Source: Chitinophaga agri
Lineage (GTDB): Bacteria; Bacteroidota; Bacteroidia; Chitinophagales; Chitinophagaceae
DNA: 64,000 bases
NCBI RefSeq assembly: GCF_010093065.1
Contig: NZ_CP048113.1
Span: forward strand, 1,364,001 to 1,428,000
Direction of reading: 5' to 3'
The translations under genes were made by a program, and so were the position numbers. Of the stretch, positions 58,901 through 64,000 are shown piece by piece. A model generated the notes under the pieces. That model was not told where the DNA came from and made no database searches. It was given only the letters and a program-made list of their open reading frames with translations. Numbering within the stretch: the first letter of the stretch is position 1; each line of letters begins with the position of its first letter.

Positions 58901-61900
58901 CCTGGTAAACAAGGCTATCCAGGCCATTGAAATTCGCATTCGGTGTATATGTGAAACTACCATCAGCGTTCAATACTACAGTACCATTCACGGGAACCGT
59001 TACCAGGCTTGCAGTTAAACTATTGCCTTCTGGGTCTGTATCATTAGTCAGAACATTACCGGTCGCTGCTACATCCTCTGTTAATGTTACATCATCATCT
59101 ACTGCTACAGGTGCGTCATTAACCGCATTTACTGTGAATCTTACTACTCCGCTGTCACACAGACTTGGTGTGCCATTATCACATACCTGGTAAACCAGAC
59201 TATCCAGGCCATTGAAGTTTGCGTTTGGTGTATATGTGAAGCCACCATCAGCGTTCAGCACTACCGTACCATTTACTGGTGCCGTTACCAATGAAGCAGT
59301 CAGGGTATTACCCTCAACATCCGTATCATTAGTCAGGACATTACCAGTCGCTGGTACATCCTCTGTTACTGTCACATTATCATCTACCGCTATTGGGGCG
59401 TCATTCACCGCATTCACTGTGAATCTTACTATACCACTATCACACAGGCTTGGTGTGCCATTATCACATACCTGGTAAACCAGGCTATCCAGTCCATTGA
59501 AATTTCCATTCGGTGTATATGTGAAGCTACCGTCGGTGTTCAATATTACAGTACCATTCACGGGAACCGTTACCAATGAAGCAGTCAGGGTATTACCCTC
59601 AACATCCGTATCGTTAGTCAGGACATTGCCTGTCGCTGGTACATCCTCTGTTACAGTCACATTATCATCTACCGCTACTGGGGCGTCATTCACCGCATTT
59701 ATAGTGAATCTTACTACTCCGCTGTCACACAGGCTTGGTGTGCCATTATCACATACCTGGTAAACAAGGCTATCCAAGCCATTGAAATTTCCATTCGGTG
59801 TATATGTGAAGCTACCATCAGCGTTCAGCACTACAGTTCCATTTCCTGGCGCCGTTACCAATGAAGCAGTCAGGGTATTACCCTCAACATCCGTATCGTT
59901 AGCCAGGACATTGCCTGTTGCTGGTACATCCTCTGTTACTGTTACATCATCATCTACCGCTACTGGTGCGTCGTTCACCGCATTCACTGTGAATCTTACT
60001 ACACCGCTATCACACAGGCTTGGTGTGCCATTATCACATACCTGGTATACCAGGCTATCCAGGCCATTGAAATTTCCATTCGGTGTATATGTGAAGCTAC
60101 CATCGGCGTTCAGTACAACAGTTCCGTTCACTGGCGCCGTTACCAGGCTTGCAGTTAAACTATTGCCTTCTGGGTCTGTATCATTAGTCAGAACATTACC
60201 GGTCGCTGCTACATCCTCTGTCACGGTCACATCATCATCTACCGCTACAGGTGCGTCATTCACCGCATTCACTGTGAATCTTACTACACCACTATCACAC
60301 AGACTTGGTACACCATTATCACATACCTGGTAAACTAGGCTATCCTGACCATTGAAGTTCGCATTCGGTGTATATGTGAAGCTACCATCAGCGTTCAGCA
60401 CTACCGTACCATTTACTGGTGCCGTTACCAATGATGCAGTCAGGGCATTACCCTCAACATCCGTATCATTAGTCAGGACATTGCCTGTTGCTGCTACATC
60501 CTCTGTCACGGTCACATCATCATCTACCGCTACTGGGGCGTCATTCACCGCATTCACTGTAAATCTTACTACACCGCTATCACACAGGCTTGGTACACCA
60601 TTGTCACATACCTGATAAACCAAACTATCCAGGCCATTGAAGTTCGCATTAGGTGTATATGTGAAGCTACCATCGGCGTTCAGCACTACCGTACCATTTA
60701 CTGGTACCGTTACCAATGAAGCAGTAAGGGTATTACCCTCAACATCCGTATCATTAGTCAGGACATTACTAGTCGCTGGTACATCCTCTATTACAGTCAC
60801 ATTATCGTCTACCGCTACTGGGGCATCATTTACCGCATTTACAGTGAATCTTACTACACCACTATCACACAGGCTTGGTACTCCATTATCACATACCTGG
60901 TAAACCAGGCTATCCAGGCCATTGAAGTTCCCATTCGGTGTATAGGTGAAGCTACCATCGGCGTTCAATATTACTGTTCCGTTGACTGGCGCCGTTACCA
61001 ATGAAGCTGTCAGGGCATTCCCCTCAACATCCGTATCATTAGTCAGGACATTGCCTGTTGCTGCTACATCCTCTGTTACTGTTACATCATCATCTACCGC
61101 TACTGGGGCATCATTTACCGCATTTACAGTGAATCTTACTACCCCGCTGTCACACAGACTTGGTGTGCCATTATCACATACCTGGTAAACAAGGCTATCC
61201 AGGCCATTGAAATTTCCATTCGGTGTATATGTGAAGCTACCATCCGCGTTCAGCACTACAGTTCCATTCACTGGTGCTGTTACCAATGAAGCAGTGAGGG
61301 TATTACCCTCAACATCCGTATCATTAGTCAGGACATTGCCTGTTACTGGTACATCCTCTGTTACTGTTACATCATCATCTACCGCTACTGGGGCATCATT
61401 CACCGCATTCACTGTAAATCTTACTACCCCGCTATCACACAGACTTGGTGTGCCATTATCACATACCTGGTAAACCAGGCTATCCAGGCCATTGAAGTTC
61501 GCATTCGGTGTATATGTGAAGCTACCATCAGCGTTCAATACTACGGTACCATTCACTGGAACCGTTACCAGGCTTGCAGTTAAACTATTGCCTTCTGGGT
61601 CTGTATCATTAGTCAGAACATTACCGGTCGCTGCTACATCCTCTGTCACGGTCACATCATCATCTACCGCTACGGGTGCGTCATTCACCGCATTCACTGT
61701 GAATCTTACTACACCACTATCACACAGGCTTGGTGTGCCATTATCACATACCTGGTATACCAGGCTATCCAGGCCATTGAAGTTTGCGTTTGGTGTATAG
61801 GTGAAGCTACCATCAGCGTTCAGCACTACCGTACCATTTACTGGTGCCGTTACCAATGAAGCAGTCAGGGTATTACCCTCAACATCCGTATCATTAGTCA

Positions 61901-64000
61901 GGACATTACCAGTCGCTGGTACATCCTCTGTTACAGTCACATTATCATCTACCGCTACAGGTGCGTCATTCACCGCATTCACTGTGAATCTTACTACACC
62001 ACTATCACACAGGCTTGGTACACCGTTGTCACATACCTCATAAACAAGGCTATCCAGTCCATTGAAGTTTGCGTTCGGTGTATATATGAAGCTACCATCA
62101 GCGTTCAGCACTACCGTTCCATTTACTGGTGCCGTTACTAATGAAGCTGTCAGGGCATTACCCTCAACATCCGTATCATTAGTCAGGACATTACCAGTTG
62201 CTGGTACATCCTCTGTTACTGTTACATCATCATCTACCGCTACTGGTGCGTCGTTCACCGCATTCACTGTGAATCTTACTACACCGCTATCACACAGGCT
62301 TGGTGTGCCATTATCACATACCTGATAAACTAGGCTATCCAGGCCATTGAAGTTTGCGTTCGGTGTATATGTGAAGCTACCATCAGCGTTCAGCACTACA
62401 GTTCCATTTACTGGTGCCGTTACCAATGAAGCTGTCAGGGCATTACCCTCAACATCCGTATCATTAGTCAGGACATTGCCTGTTGCTGCTACATCCTCTG
62501 TCACGGTTACATCATCATCTACCGCTACCGGCGCGTCATTTACCGCATTCACAGTAAATCTTACTACTCCACTATCACACAGGCTTGGTGTGCCATTATC
62601 ACATACCTGATATACCAGACTATCCAGGCCATTGAAATTCCCATTCGGTGTATATGTGAAGCTACCATCTGCGTTCAGCACTACCGTACCATTCACTGGT
62701 GCTGTTACCAATGACGCAGCCAGGGCATTACCTTCAACATCCGTATCATTAGTCAGGACATTGCCTGTTGCTGCTACATCCTCTGTTACTGTTACATCAT
62801 CATCTACCGCTACTGGGGCATCATTCACCGCATTCACTGTGAATCTTACTACTCCACTATCACACAGGCTTGGTGTGCCATTATCACATACCTGATAAAC
62901 TAGGCTATCCAGGCCATTGAAGTTTGCGTTCGGTGTATATGTGAAGCTACCATCAGCGTTCAGCACTACAGTTCCATTTACTGGTGCCGTTACCAATGAA
63001 GCTGTCAGGGCATTACCCTCAACATCCGTATCATTAGTCAGGACATTGCCTGTTGCTGCTACATCCTCTGTCACGGTTACATCATCATCTACCGCTACCG
63101 GGGTGTCATTCACTGCATTTACTGTAAATCTTACTACCCCACTGTCACACAGGCTTGGTACACCATTATCACATACCTGATAAACAAGACTATCCATGCC
63201 ATTGAAGTTTGCGTTCGGTGTATATGTGAAGCTACCATCAGCGTTCAGCACTACCGTACCATTCACTGGTGCCGTTACCAATGAAGCAGTCAGGGTATTA
63301 CCCTCAACATCCGTATCATTAGTCACAACATTACCGGTCGCTGCTACATCCTCTATTACTGTTACATCATCATCTACCGCTACCGGGGTGTCATTCACTG
63401 CATTTACTGTAAATCTTACTACACCACTGTCACACAGGCTTGGTGTGCCATTATCACATACCTGGTAAACAAGGCTATCCAGGCCATTGAAGTTTGCGTT
63501 CGGTGTATATGTGAAGCTACCATCGGCGTTCAGCACTACCGTACCATTCACGGGAACCGTTACCAGGCTTGCAGTTAAACTATTGCCTTCTGGGTCTGTA
63601 TCATTAGTCAGAACATTACCGGTCGCTGCTACATCCTCTGTCACGGTCACATCATCATCTACCGCTACAGGTGCGTCATTCACCGCATTCACTGTGAATC
63701 TTACTACACCACTATCACACAGGCTTGGTACACCGTTGTCACATACCTCATAAACAAGGCTATCCTGACCATTGAAGTTCGCATTCGGTGTATATGTGAA
63801 GCTACCATCAGCGTTCAGCACTACCGTACCATTTACTGGTGCCGTTACCAATGATGCAGTCAGGGCATTACCCTCAACATCCGTATCATTAGTCAGGACA
63901 TTGCCTGTTGCTGCTACATCCTCTGTTACTGTTACATCATCATCTACCGCTACTGGGGCATCATTTACCGCATTTACAGTGAATCTTACTACCCCGCTGT
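40983..64000 (-). CDS. Giant tandem-95-repeat surface adhesin with T9SS type B C-terminal domain (5' end outside window)
   Basis: One uninterrupted frame runs from the right edge to TAG at 40983-40985: at least 7,671 codons, N-terminus not included. From the N-side come 78 countable copies of a 95-residue Ig/cadherin-like repeat of the Big_9 type ([48 protein letters not shown]). Next is a DUF11-like domain (about 41,250-41,760, [22 protein letters not shown]). The last 85 residues ([42 protein letters not shown]) are a gliding-motility-type T9SS type B domain. It is surely secreted and surface-exposed; adhesion or gliding is inferred from SprB. The PorP/SprF gene follows after 2 bp. An internal TTG near 63851 is a repeat codon, not a start. 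Confidence 0.95.
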   Translation of the reverse strand, partial: SGVVRFTVNAVNDAPVAVDDDVTVTEDVAATGNVLTNDTDVEGNALTASLVTAPVNGTVVLNADGSFTYTPNANFNGQDSLVYEVCDNGVPSLCDSGVVRFTVNAVNDAPVAVDDDVTVTEDVAATGNVLTNDTDPEGNSLTASLVTVPVNGTVVLNADGSFTYTPNANFNGLDSLVYQVCDNGTPSLCDSGVVRFTVNAVNDTPVAVDDDVTVIEDVAATGNVVTNDTDVEGNTLTASLVTAPVNGTVVLNADGSFTYTPNANFNGMDSLVYQVCDNGVPSLCDSGVVRFTVNAVNDTPVAVDDDVTVTEDVAATGNVLTNDTDVEGNALTASLVTAPVNGTVVLNADGSFTYTPNANFNGLDSLVYQVCDNGTPSLCDSGVVRFTVNAVNDAPVAVDDDVTVTEDVAATGNVLTNDTDVEGNALAASLVTAPVNGTVVLNADGSFTYTPNGNFNGLDSLVYQVCDNGTPSLCDSGVVRFTVNAVNDAPVAVDDDVTVTEDVAATGNVLTNDTDVEGNALTASLVTAPVNGTVVLNADGSFTYTPNANFNGLDSLVYQVCDNGTPSLCDSGVVRFTVNAVNDAPVAVDDDVTVTEDVPATGNVLTNDTDVEGNALTASLVTAPVNGTVVLNADGSFIYTPNANFNGLDSLVYEVCDNGVPSLCDSGVVRFTVNAVNDAPVAVDDNVTVTEDVPATGNVLTNDTDVEGNTLTASLVTAPVNGTVVLNADGSFTYTPNANFNGLDSLVYQVCDNGTPSLCDSGVVRFTVNAVNDAPVAVDDDVTVTEDVAATGNVLTNDTDPEGNSLTASLVTVPVNGTVVLNADGSFTYTPNANFNGLDSLVYQVCDNGTPSLCDSGVVRFTVNAVNDAPVAVDDDVTVTEDVPVTGNVLTNDTDVEGNTLTASLVTAPVNGTVVLNADGSFTYTPNGNFNGLDSLVYQVCDNGTPSLCDSGVVRFTVNAVNDAPVAVDDDVTVTEDVAATGNVLTNDTDVEGNALTASLVTAPVNGTVILNADGSFTYTPNGNFNGLDSLVYQVCDNGVPSLCDSGVVRFTVNAVNDAPVAVDDNVTVIEDVPATSNVLTNDTDVEGNTLTASLVTVPVNGTVVLNADGSFTYTPNANFNGLDSLVYQVCDNGVPSLCDSGVVRFTVNAVNDAPVAVDDDVTVTEDVAATGNVLTNDTDVEGNALTASLVTAPVNGTVVLNADGSFTYTPNANFNGQDSLVYQVCDNGVPSLCDSGVVRFTVNAVNDAPVAVDDDVTVTEDVAATGNVLTNDTDPEGNSLTASLVTAPVNGTVVLNADGSFTYTPNGNFNGLDSLVYQVCDNGTPSLCDSGVVRFTVNAVNDAPVAVDDDVTVTEDVPATGNVLANDTDVEGNTLTASLVTAPGNGTVVLNADGSFTYTPNGNFNGLDSLVYQVCDNGTPSLCDSGVVRFTINAVNDAPVAVDDNVTVTEDVPATGNVLTNDTDVEGNTLTASLVTVPVNGTVILNTDGSFTYTPNGNFNGLDSLVYQVCDNGTPSLCDSGIVRFTVNAVNDAPIAVDDNVTVTEDVPATGNVLTNDTDVEGNTLTASLVTAPVNGTVVLNADGGFTYTPNANFNGLDSLVYQVCDNGTPSLCDSGVVRFTVNAVNDAPVAVDDDVTLTEDVAATGNVLTNDTDPEGNSLTASLVTVPVNGTVVLNADGSFTYTPNANFNGLDSLVYQVCDNGVPSLCDSAVVRFAVNAVNDAPVAVDDDVTVTEDVATTGNVLTNDTDPEGNSLTASLVTVPVNGTVVLNADGSFTYTPNANFNGLDSLVYQVCDNGTPSLCDSGVVRFTVNAVNDTPVAVDDDVTVIEDVAATGNVVTNDTDVEGNTLTASLVTAPVNGTVVLNADGSFTYTPNANFNGMDSLVYQVCDNGVPSLCDSGVVRFTVNAVNDTPVAVDDDVTVTEDVAATGNVLTNDTDVEGNALTASLVTAPVNGTVVLNADGSFTYTPNANFNGLDSLVYQVCDNGTPSLCDSGVVRFTVNAVNDAPVAVDDEVTVTEDVAATGNVLTNDTDVEGNTLTASLVTVPVNGTVVLNADGSFTYTPNANFNGLDSLVYQVCDNGTPSLCDSGVVRFTVNAVNDAPVAVDDDVTVTEDVAATGNVLNNDTDVEGNALIASLVTAPVNGTVVLNADGSFTYTPNANFNGLDSLVYQVCDNGVPSLCDSGVVRFTVNAVNDAPVAVDDDVTVTEDVAATGNVLTNDTDPEGNSLTASLVTAPVNGTVVLNADGSFTYTPNANFNGLDSLVYQVCDNGVPSLCDSGVVRFTVNAVNDAPVAVDDDVTVTEDVAATGNVLTNDTDPEGNSLTANLVTAPVNGTVVLNADGSFTYTPNGNFNGLDSLVYQVCDNGVSSLCDSGVVRFTVNAVNDAPVAVDDDVTVTEDVPATGNVLTNDTDVEGNTLTASLVTAPVNGTVVLNADGSFTYTPNGNFNGLDSLVYQVCDNGTPSLCDSGVVRFTVSAVNDAPVAVDDNVTVTEDVPATSNVLTNDTDVEGNTLTASLVTAPVNGTVVLNADGSFTYTPNGNFNGLDSLVYQVCDNGTPSLCDSGVVRFTVNAVNDAPVAVDDDVTVTEDVAATGNVLTNDTDVEGNALTASLVTAPVNGTVILNADGSFTYTPNGNFNGLDSLVYQVCDNGVPSLCDSGVVRFTVNAVNDAPVAVDDNVTVIEDVPATSNVLTNDTDVEGNALTASLVTAPVNGTVVLNADGSFTYTPNANFNGLDSLVYQVCDNGTPSLCDSGVVRFTVSAVNDAPVAVDDNVTVIEDVPATGNVLTNDTDVEGNTLTASLVTAPVNGTVVLNADGSFTYTPNANFNGLDSLVYQVCDNGVPSLCDSGVVRFTVNAVNDAPVAVDDDVTVTEDVPATGNVLANDTDVEGNTLTASLVTAPLNGTVVLNADGSFTYTPNANFSGLDSLVYRVCDNGVPSLCDTAILRITVTPANDAPVAIDDAVTVVEDQIGTGNVLTNDTDPEGDGLSASLVTAPVNGTVVLNADGSFTYTPNANFSGLDSLVYRVCDNGVPSLCDTAILRITITPANDAPVAVDDAVTVVEDQIGTGNVLTNDSDPEGDALTASLVTAPVNGTVVLNADGSFTYTPSANYSGLDSLVYRVCDNGTPSLCDTAILRITVTPANDAPAAVDDALTVVEDQIGTGNVLTNDIDPEGDALTASLVTAPVNGTVVLNADGSFTYRPNANYSGLDSLVYQVCDNGTPSLCDTAILRITATPANDAPVAVDDAVTVVEDQIGTGNVLTNDTDPEGDALTASLVTGPVNGTVVLNADGSFTYTPNANFGGLDSLVYQVCDNGTPSLCDTAILRITVTPANDAPVAVDDAITVVEDQIGTGNVLTNDTDPEGDALTASLVTAPVNGTVVLNADGSFTYTPNANYSGLDSLVYQVCDNGVPSLCDTAILRITVAPANDAPVAVGDAVTVVEDQIGTGNVLTNDSDPEGDGLSASLVTAPVNGTVVLNADGSFTYTPNANYSGLDSLVYRVCDNGTPSLCDTAILRITVTPANDAPVAVDDALTVVEDQIGTVNVLTNDTDPEGDALTASLVTAPVNGTVVLTADGSFTYTPNANYSGLDSLVYRVCDNGAPSLCDTANLRITVTPANDAPVAVDDALTVVEDQVGTGNVLTNDSDPEGDVLSASLVTAPVNGTVVLNADGSFTYTSNANYSGLDSLVYQVCDNGVPSLCDTAILRITVTPANDAPVAVDDALTVVEDQIGTGNVLTNDTDPEGDALTASLVTAPVNGTAVLNADGSFTYTPNANYSGLDSLVYRVCDNGAPSLCDTAILRITVTPANDAPVAVDDAITVVEDQIGTGNVLTNDTDPEGDALTASLVTAPVNGTVVLNADGSFTYTPNANFGGLDSLAYQVCDNGTPSLCDTAILRITVTPANDAPVAVDDAITVVEDQIGTGNVLTNDTDPEGDALTASLVTGPVNGTVVLNADGSFTYTPNANYSGLDSLVYQVCDNGVPSLCDTAILRITVAPANDAPVAVDDAVTVVEDQTGTGNVLTNDTDPEGDGLSASLVTAPVNGTVVLNADGSFTYTPNANYSGLDSLVYRVCDNGTPSLCDTAILRITVMPANDAPVAVDDALTVVEDQIGTVNVLTNDTDPEGDALTASLVTAPVNGTVVLNADGSFTYTPNANYSGLDSLVYRVCDNGAPSLCDTAILRITVTPANDAPVAIDDAVTVVEDQIGTGNVLTNDTDPEGDGLIASLVTAPVNGTVVLNADGSFTYTPNANYSGLDSLVYRVCDNGAPSLCDTAILRITVAPANDAPVAVGDAVTVVEDQIGTGNVLTNDTDPEGDGLSASLVTAPVNGTVVLNADGSFTYTPNANYSGLDSLVYRVCDNGTPSLCDTAILRITVTPANDAPVAVDDALTVVEDQIGTVNVLTNDTDPEGDALTASLVTAPVNGTVVLNADGSFTYTPNANYSGLDSLVYRVCDNGAPSLCDTANLRITVTPANDAPVAVDDALTVVEDQVGTGNVLTNDSDPEGDVLSASLVTAPVNGTVVLNADGSFTYTPNANYSGLDSLVYQVCDNGVPSLCDTAILRITVTPANDAPVAVDDALTVVEDQIGTGNVLTNDSDPEGDALTASLVTAPVNGTVVLNADGSFTYTPNANYSGLDSLVYRVCDNGTPSLCDTAILRITVTPANDAPVAMDDALTVVEDQVGTDNVLTNDSDPEGDVLSASLVTAPVNGTVVLNADGSFTYTPNANYSGLDSLVYQVCDNGVPSLCDTAILRITVTPANDAPAAVDDALTVVEDQTGTGNVLTNDTDPEGDALTASLVTTPVNGTVVLNADGSFTYTPNANYSGLDSLVYQVCDNGTPSLCDTAILRITVTPANDAPVAVDDALTVVEDQTGTGNVLTNDADPEGDGLSASLVRGPVNGTVVLNADGSFTYTPSANYSGLDSLVYRVCDNGVPSQCDTAILRITVTPANDAPVAVDDAITIVEDQIGTGNLLTNDTDPEGDALTASLVTAPVNGTVVLNADGSFTYTPNANYSGLDSLVYRVCDNGTPSLCDTAILRITVTPANDAPVAVDDALTVVEDQTGTGNVLTNDADPEGDGLSASLVTAPVNGTVVLNADGNFTYTPNANYSGLDSLIYRVCDNGAPSLCDTAILRITITPANDAPVAVDDAVTVVEDQIGTGNVLTNDTDPEGDALTASLVTAPVNGTAVLNADGSFTYTPNANYSGLDSLVYRVCDNGAPSLCDTAILRITVTPANDVPVAMDDALTVVEDQTGTGNVLTNDTDPEGDGLNASLVTAPVNGTVVLNADGSFTYTPNANYSGLDSLVYQVCDNGTPSLCDTAILRITVTPANDAPVAVDDAITIVEDQIGAGNVLTNDSDPEGDALTASLVTGPVNGTVVLNADGSFTYTPSANYSGLDSLVYRVCDNGTPSLCDTAILRITVTPANDAPVAVDDALTVVEDQTGTGNVLTNDTDPEGDGLSASLVTAPVNGTVVLNADGSFTYTPSANYSGLDSLVYQVCDNGTPSLCDTAILRITVTPANDAPVAVDDAITIVEDQIGAGNVLTNDSDPEGDALTASLVTGPVNGTVVLNADGSFTYTPSANYSGLDSLVYRVCDNGTPSLCDTAILRITVTPANDAPVAVDDALTVVEDQTGTGNVLTNDTDPEGDGLSASLVTAPVNGTVVLNADGSFTYTPNANYSGLDSLVYRVCDNGTPSLCDTAILRITVTPANDAPVAVDDALTVVEDQIGTGNVLTNDTDPEGDGLSASLVTAPVNGTVVLNADGSFTYTPNANYSGLDSLVYRVCDNGAPSLCDTAILRITVTPANDAPVAVDDAVTVVEDQIGTGNVLTNDTDPEGDALTASLVTAPVNGTVVLNADGSFTYTPSANYSGLDSLVYRVCDNGAPSLCDTAILRITVTPANDAPVAVDDALTVVEDQTGTGNVLTNDADPEGDGLSASLVTAPLNGTVVLNADGSFTYTPNANYSGLDSLVYQVCDNGTPSLCDTAILRITVTPANDAPVAVDDAITIVEDQIGAGNVLTNDSDPEGDALTASLVTGPVNGTVVLNADGSFTYTPSANYSGLDSLVYRVCDNGTPSLCDTAILRITVTPANDAPVAVDDALTVVEDQTGTGNVLTNDTDPEGDGLSASLVTAPVNGTVVLNADGSFTYTPNANYSGLDSLVYRVCDNGTPSLCDTAILRITVTPANDAPVAVDDALTVVEDQIGTGNVLTNDTDPEGDGLSASLVTAPVNGTVVLNADGSFTYTPNANYSGLDSLVYRICDNGAPSLCDTAILRITVTPANDAPVAVDDAVTVVEDQIGTGNVLTNDTDPEGDALTASLVTAPVNGTVVLNADGSFTYTPSANYSGLDSLVYRVCDNGAPSLCDTAILRITVTPANDVPVAVDDAVTVVEDQIGTGNVLTNDSDPEGDALTASLVTAPVNGTVVLNADGSFTYTPNANYSGLDSLVYRVCDNGVPSLCDTAILRITVTPANDAPVAVGDAVTVVEDQTGTGNVLTNDTDPEGDALTASLVTGPVNGTVVLNADGSFTYTPNANYSGLDSLVYRVCDNGVPSLCDTAILRITVTPANDAPVAMDDALTVVEDQIGTGNVLTNDPDPEGDGLSASLVTAPVNGTVVLNADGSFTYTPNANFSGLDSLVYRVCDNGTPSLCDTAILRITVTPANDAPVAVDDAITIVEDQIGTGNLLTNDTDPEGDALTASLVTAPVNGTVVLNADGSFTYTPNANYSGLDSLVYRVCDNGVPSLCDTAILRITVTPANDAPVAVGDAVTVVEDQTGTGNVLTNDTDPEGDALTASLVTGPVNGTVVLNADGSFTYTPNANYSGLDSLVYRVCDNGVPSLCDTAILRITVTPANDAPVAMDDALTVVEDQIGTGNVLTNDTDPEGDGLSASLVTAPVNGTVVLNADGSFTYTPNANFSGLDSLVYRVCDNGTPSLCDTAILRMTVTPVNDKPVAIDDIFEVTEGIPATGNILTNDSDPDGDNLTASVVTAPVNGTVVLNADGSFIYTPNTNYFGADSLVYRICDNGTPVLCDTAVVRFNIIAVNDAPVAVNDIITVTEDMTATGNVLTNDSDIEDDDLTASVVTGPAHGTIVLNPDGSFTYTPGKDYNGMDTVVYRICDNGTPSMCDTALIILTIVPGYDAPIAEADYLTVTEDTPTEGNALTNDYDPDGDQLTASLVTPPVNGTVIFNADGTFTYTPNPDYEGLDSMVYRICDTDNQCDTAIIRITVVPGNEAPVAVNDAVTINEDETATGNVLTNDSDPESNVLTAAVVTGPAHGTITLNADGSYTYTPETNYNGADSVIYQVCDNGVPSRCDTAVIRITILPVNDPPVARTETIRVEINTPEAGSVSAMISDPENDPLTVSLITATRHGVIVVNADGSFNYSPNRDFSGLDTLIYRVCDNGTPSLCDTGIVIFNVSGLNDRPVIGLAKSAAEPVLEINGNYTVTYTFVVTNLGNEVMNDVQVEDNLQNTFPSPATFQITGDVITTGGLRPNNQYNGSTISTLLGDGSTLAIGASDTIRFSVNVNANKQFGSFNNSATVNATSAATNTGVTDVSTNGLNADPDGNADPSENEVTPVVLNPTKIRIPQGFSPNGDGKNDRFVIGNAGNDKISLEVYNRWGNVVYKNVNYNNEWDGRCNTGLHFGENIPDGTYYVIVIVNDSERFVNYITVIR
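41770..43190 (-). repeat. C-terminal group of five diverged 95-residue repeats
   Basis: The five units nearest the C-terminus (DGSFTY-type positions 41857, 42142, 42421, 42706, 42991) differ clearly from each other and from the rest. One spacing is 279 rather than 285 bp because its loop reads CDTDNQCD, two residues shorter. Lysine and histidine appear here but not in the main arrays. Confidence 0.85.
43190..55250 (-). repeat. Type B repeat array, about 42 units of 285 bp
   Basis: Units read [17 protein letters not shown], then [18 protein letters not shown], then [15 protein letters not shown] and [12 protein letters not shown]. The GTGAAGCTACC landmark of the + strand recurs every 285 bp without any indel. 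Blocks of several units are duplicated: 43,210-43,885 and 44,065-44,740 (offset 855); 44,895-46,100 and 46,320-47,525 (offset 1,425); 50,215-51,178 and 52,780-53,743 (offset 2,565). Confidence 0.95.
55250..64000 (-). repeat. Type A repeat array, about 31 units of 285 bp, continuing past the window
   Basis: Units read [16 protein letters not shown], then [18 protein letters not shown], then [15 protein letters not shown] and [12 protein letters not shown]. The period is exactly 285 bp. Blocks 55,887-56,399 and 57,995-58,766 recur nearly unchanged 4,845 bp (17 units) to the right. One hybrid unit at about 55,200-55,320 joins this family to type B. Confidence 0.95.

Noticed and set aside
43276..63753. 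Dozens of 80-270-codon + strand reading frames with the recurring peptide [12 protein letters not shown]
   Set aside because: They are antisense shadows of the 285-bp repeats of the giant minus-strand gene and repeat with its period; no promoter or independent coding sign is seen.
63849..63851. TTG as the start codon of the giant protein
   Set aside because: It is the Leu codon of the repeat motif SLVT. The same frame continues through more repeat sequence to the right edge.
41770..64000. CRISPR array
   Set aside because: The repeats are 285 bp, contiguous, coding and have no spacers.
40983..64000. RTX or type I secretion giant adhesin (LapA/VCBS type)
   Set aside because: No RTX nonapeptides and no type I transporter genes are seen. 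The C-terminus and the PorP/SprF neighbour point to T9SS.

Overview
This window comes from a member of the Bacteroidota, most likely the Chitinophaga group. The signs are a SusC/SusD pair, type IX secretion (T9SS) C-terminal signals of both kinds, a PorP/SprF protein, many SPII lipoproteins, and recurrent -7 boxes of the form TAnnTTTG, the promoter element of this phylum. The genus is inferred from gene content and protein style only.

Positions 1-13,000 are mostly housekeeping and small metabolic genes: the tail of a probable class II fructose-bisphosphate aldolase, accD, smpB with a TPR lipoprotein, a DoxX protein, a START-domain protein, an LLM flavin oxidoreductase with a YceI protein, rnhA, an acyl-CoA carboxylase beta subunit, a divergent HxlR regulator/SDR pair, and a CapA-NlpC/P60 operon. 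Degenerate copies of an interspersed intergenic repeat lie at about 1.1-1.4 kb and 5.5 kb.

Positions 13,000-35,500 hold envelope, carbohydrate and signalling genes. They include a secreted GH76-like enzyme with two beta/gamma-crystallin modules and a T9SS tail, a MarR-GNAT fusion, a cytochrome c plus sorbosone-dehydrogenase-like pair, a SusC/SusD pair, a small CBM6-like protein, and a CheB gene followed by a CheR-PAS-histidine kinase (a split version of the usual hybrid). After these come a LURP-one/scramblase-like protein, a 43-residue membrane protein, a CocE/NonD hydrolase, a COG0523 GTPase behind a palindromic operator, and a lipoprotein subtilase. A perfect 35-bp inverted repeat with a 3-nt loop sits at 18,533-18,605.

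Positions 35,500-64,000 contain a LytTR response regulator/LytS-type kinase/acyltransferase operon and then one extraordinary cassette. A giant cell-surface protein gene (at least 7,671 codons in the window, 5' end beyond the right edge) runs leftward. Two bases after its stop codon comes a PorP/SprF gene, and then a TPR/PD40 protein. The giant protein is built from 78 countable copies of a 95-residue Ig/cadherin-like repeat, almost all exactly 285 bp, followed by a DUF11-like domain and a gliding-motility-type (T9SS type B) C-terminal domain. The array has two repeat families that meet at about 55,250 and shows nested segmental duplications in whole multiples of 285 bp. It resembles the SprB/SprF adhesin arrangement of gliding bacteria and is the most remarkable object in the window.
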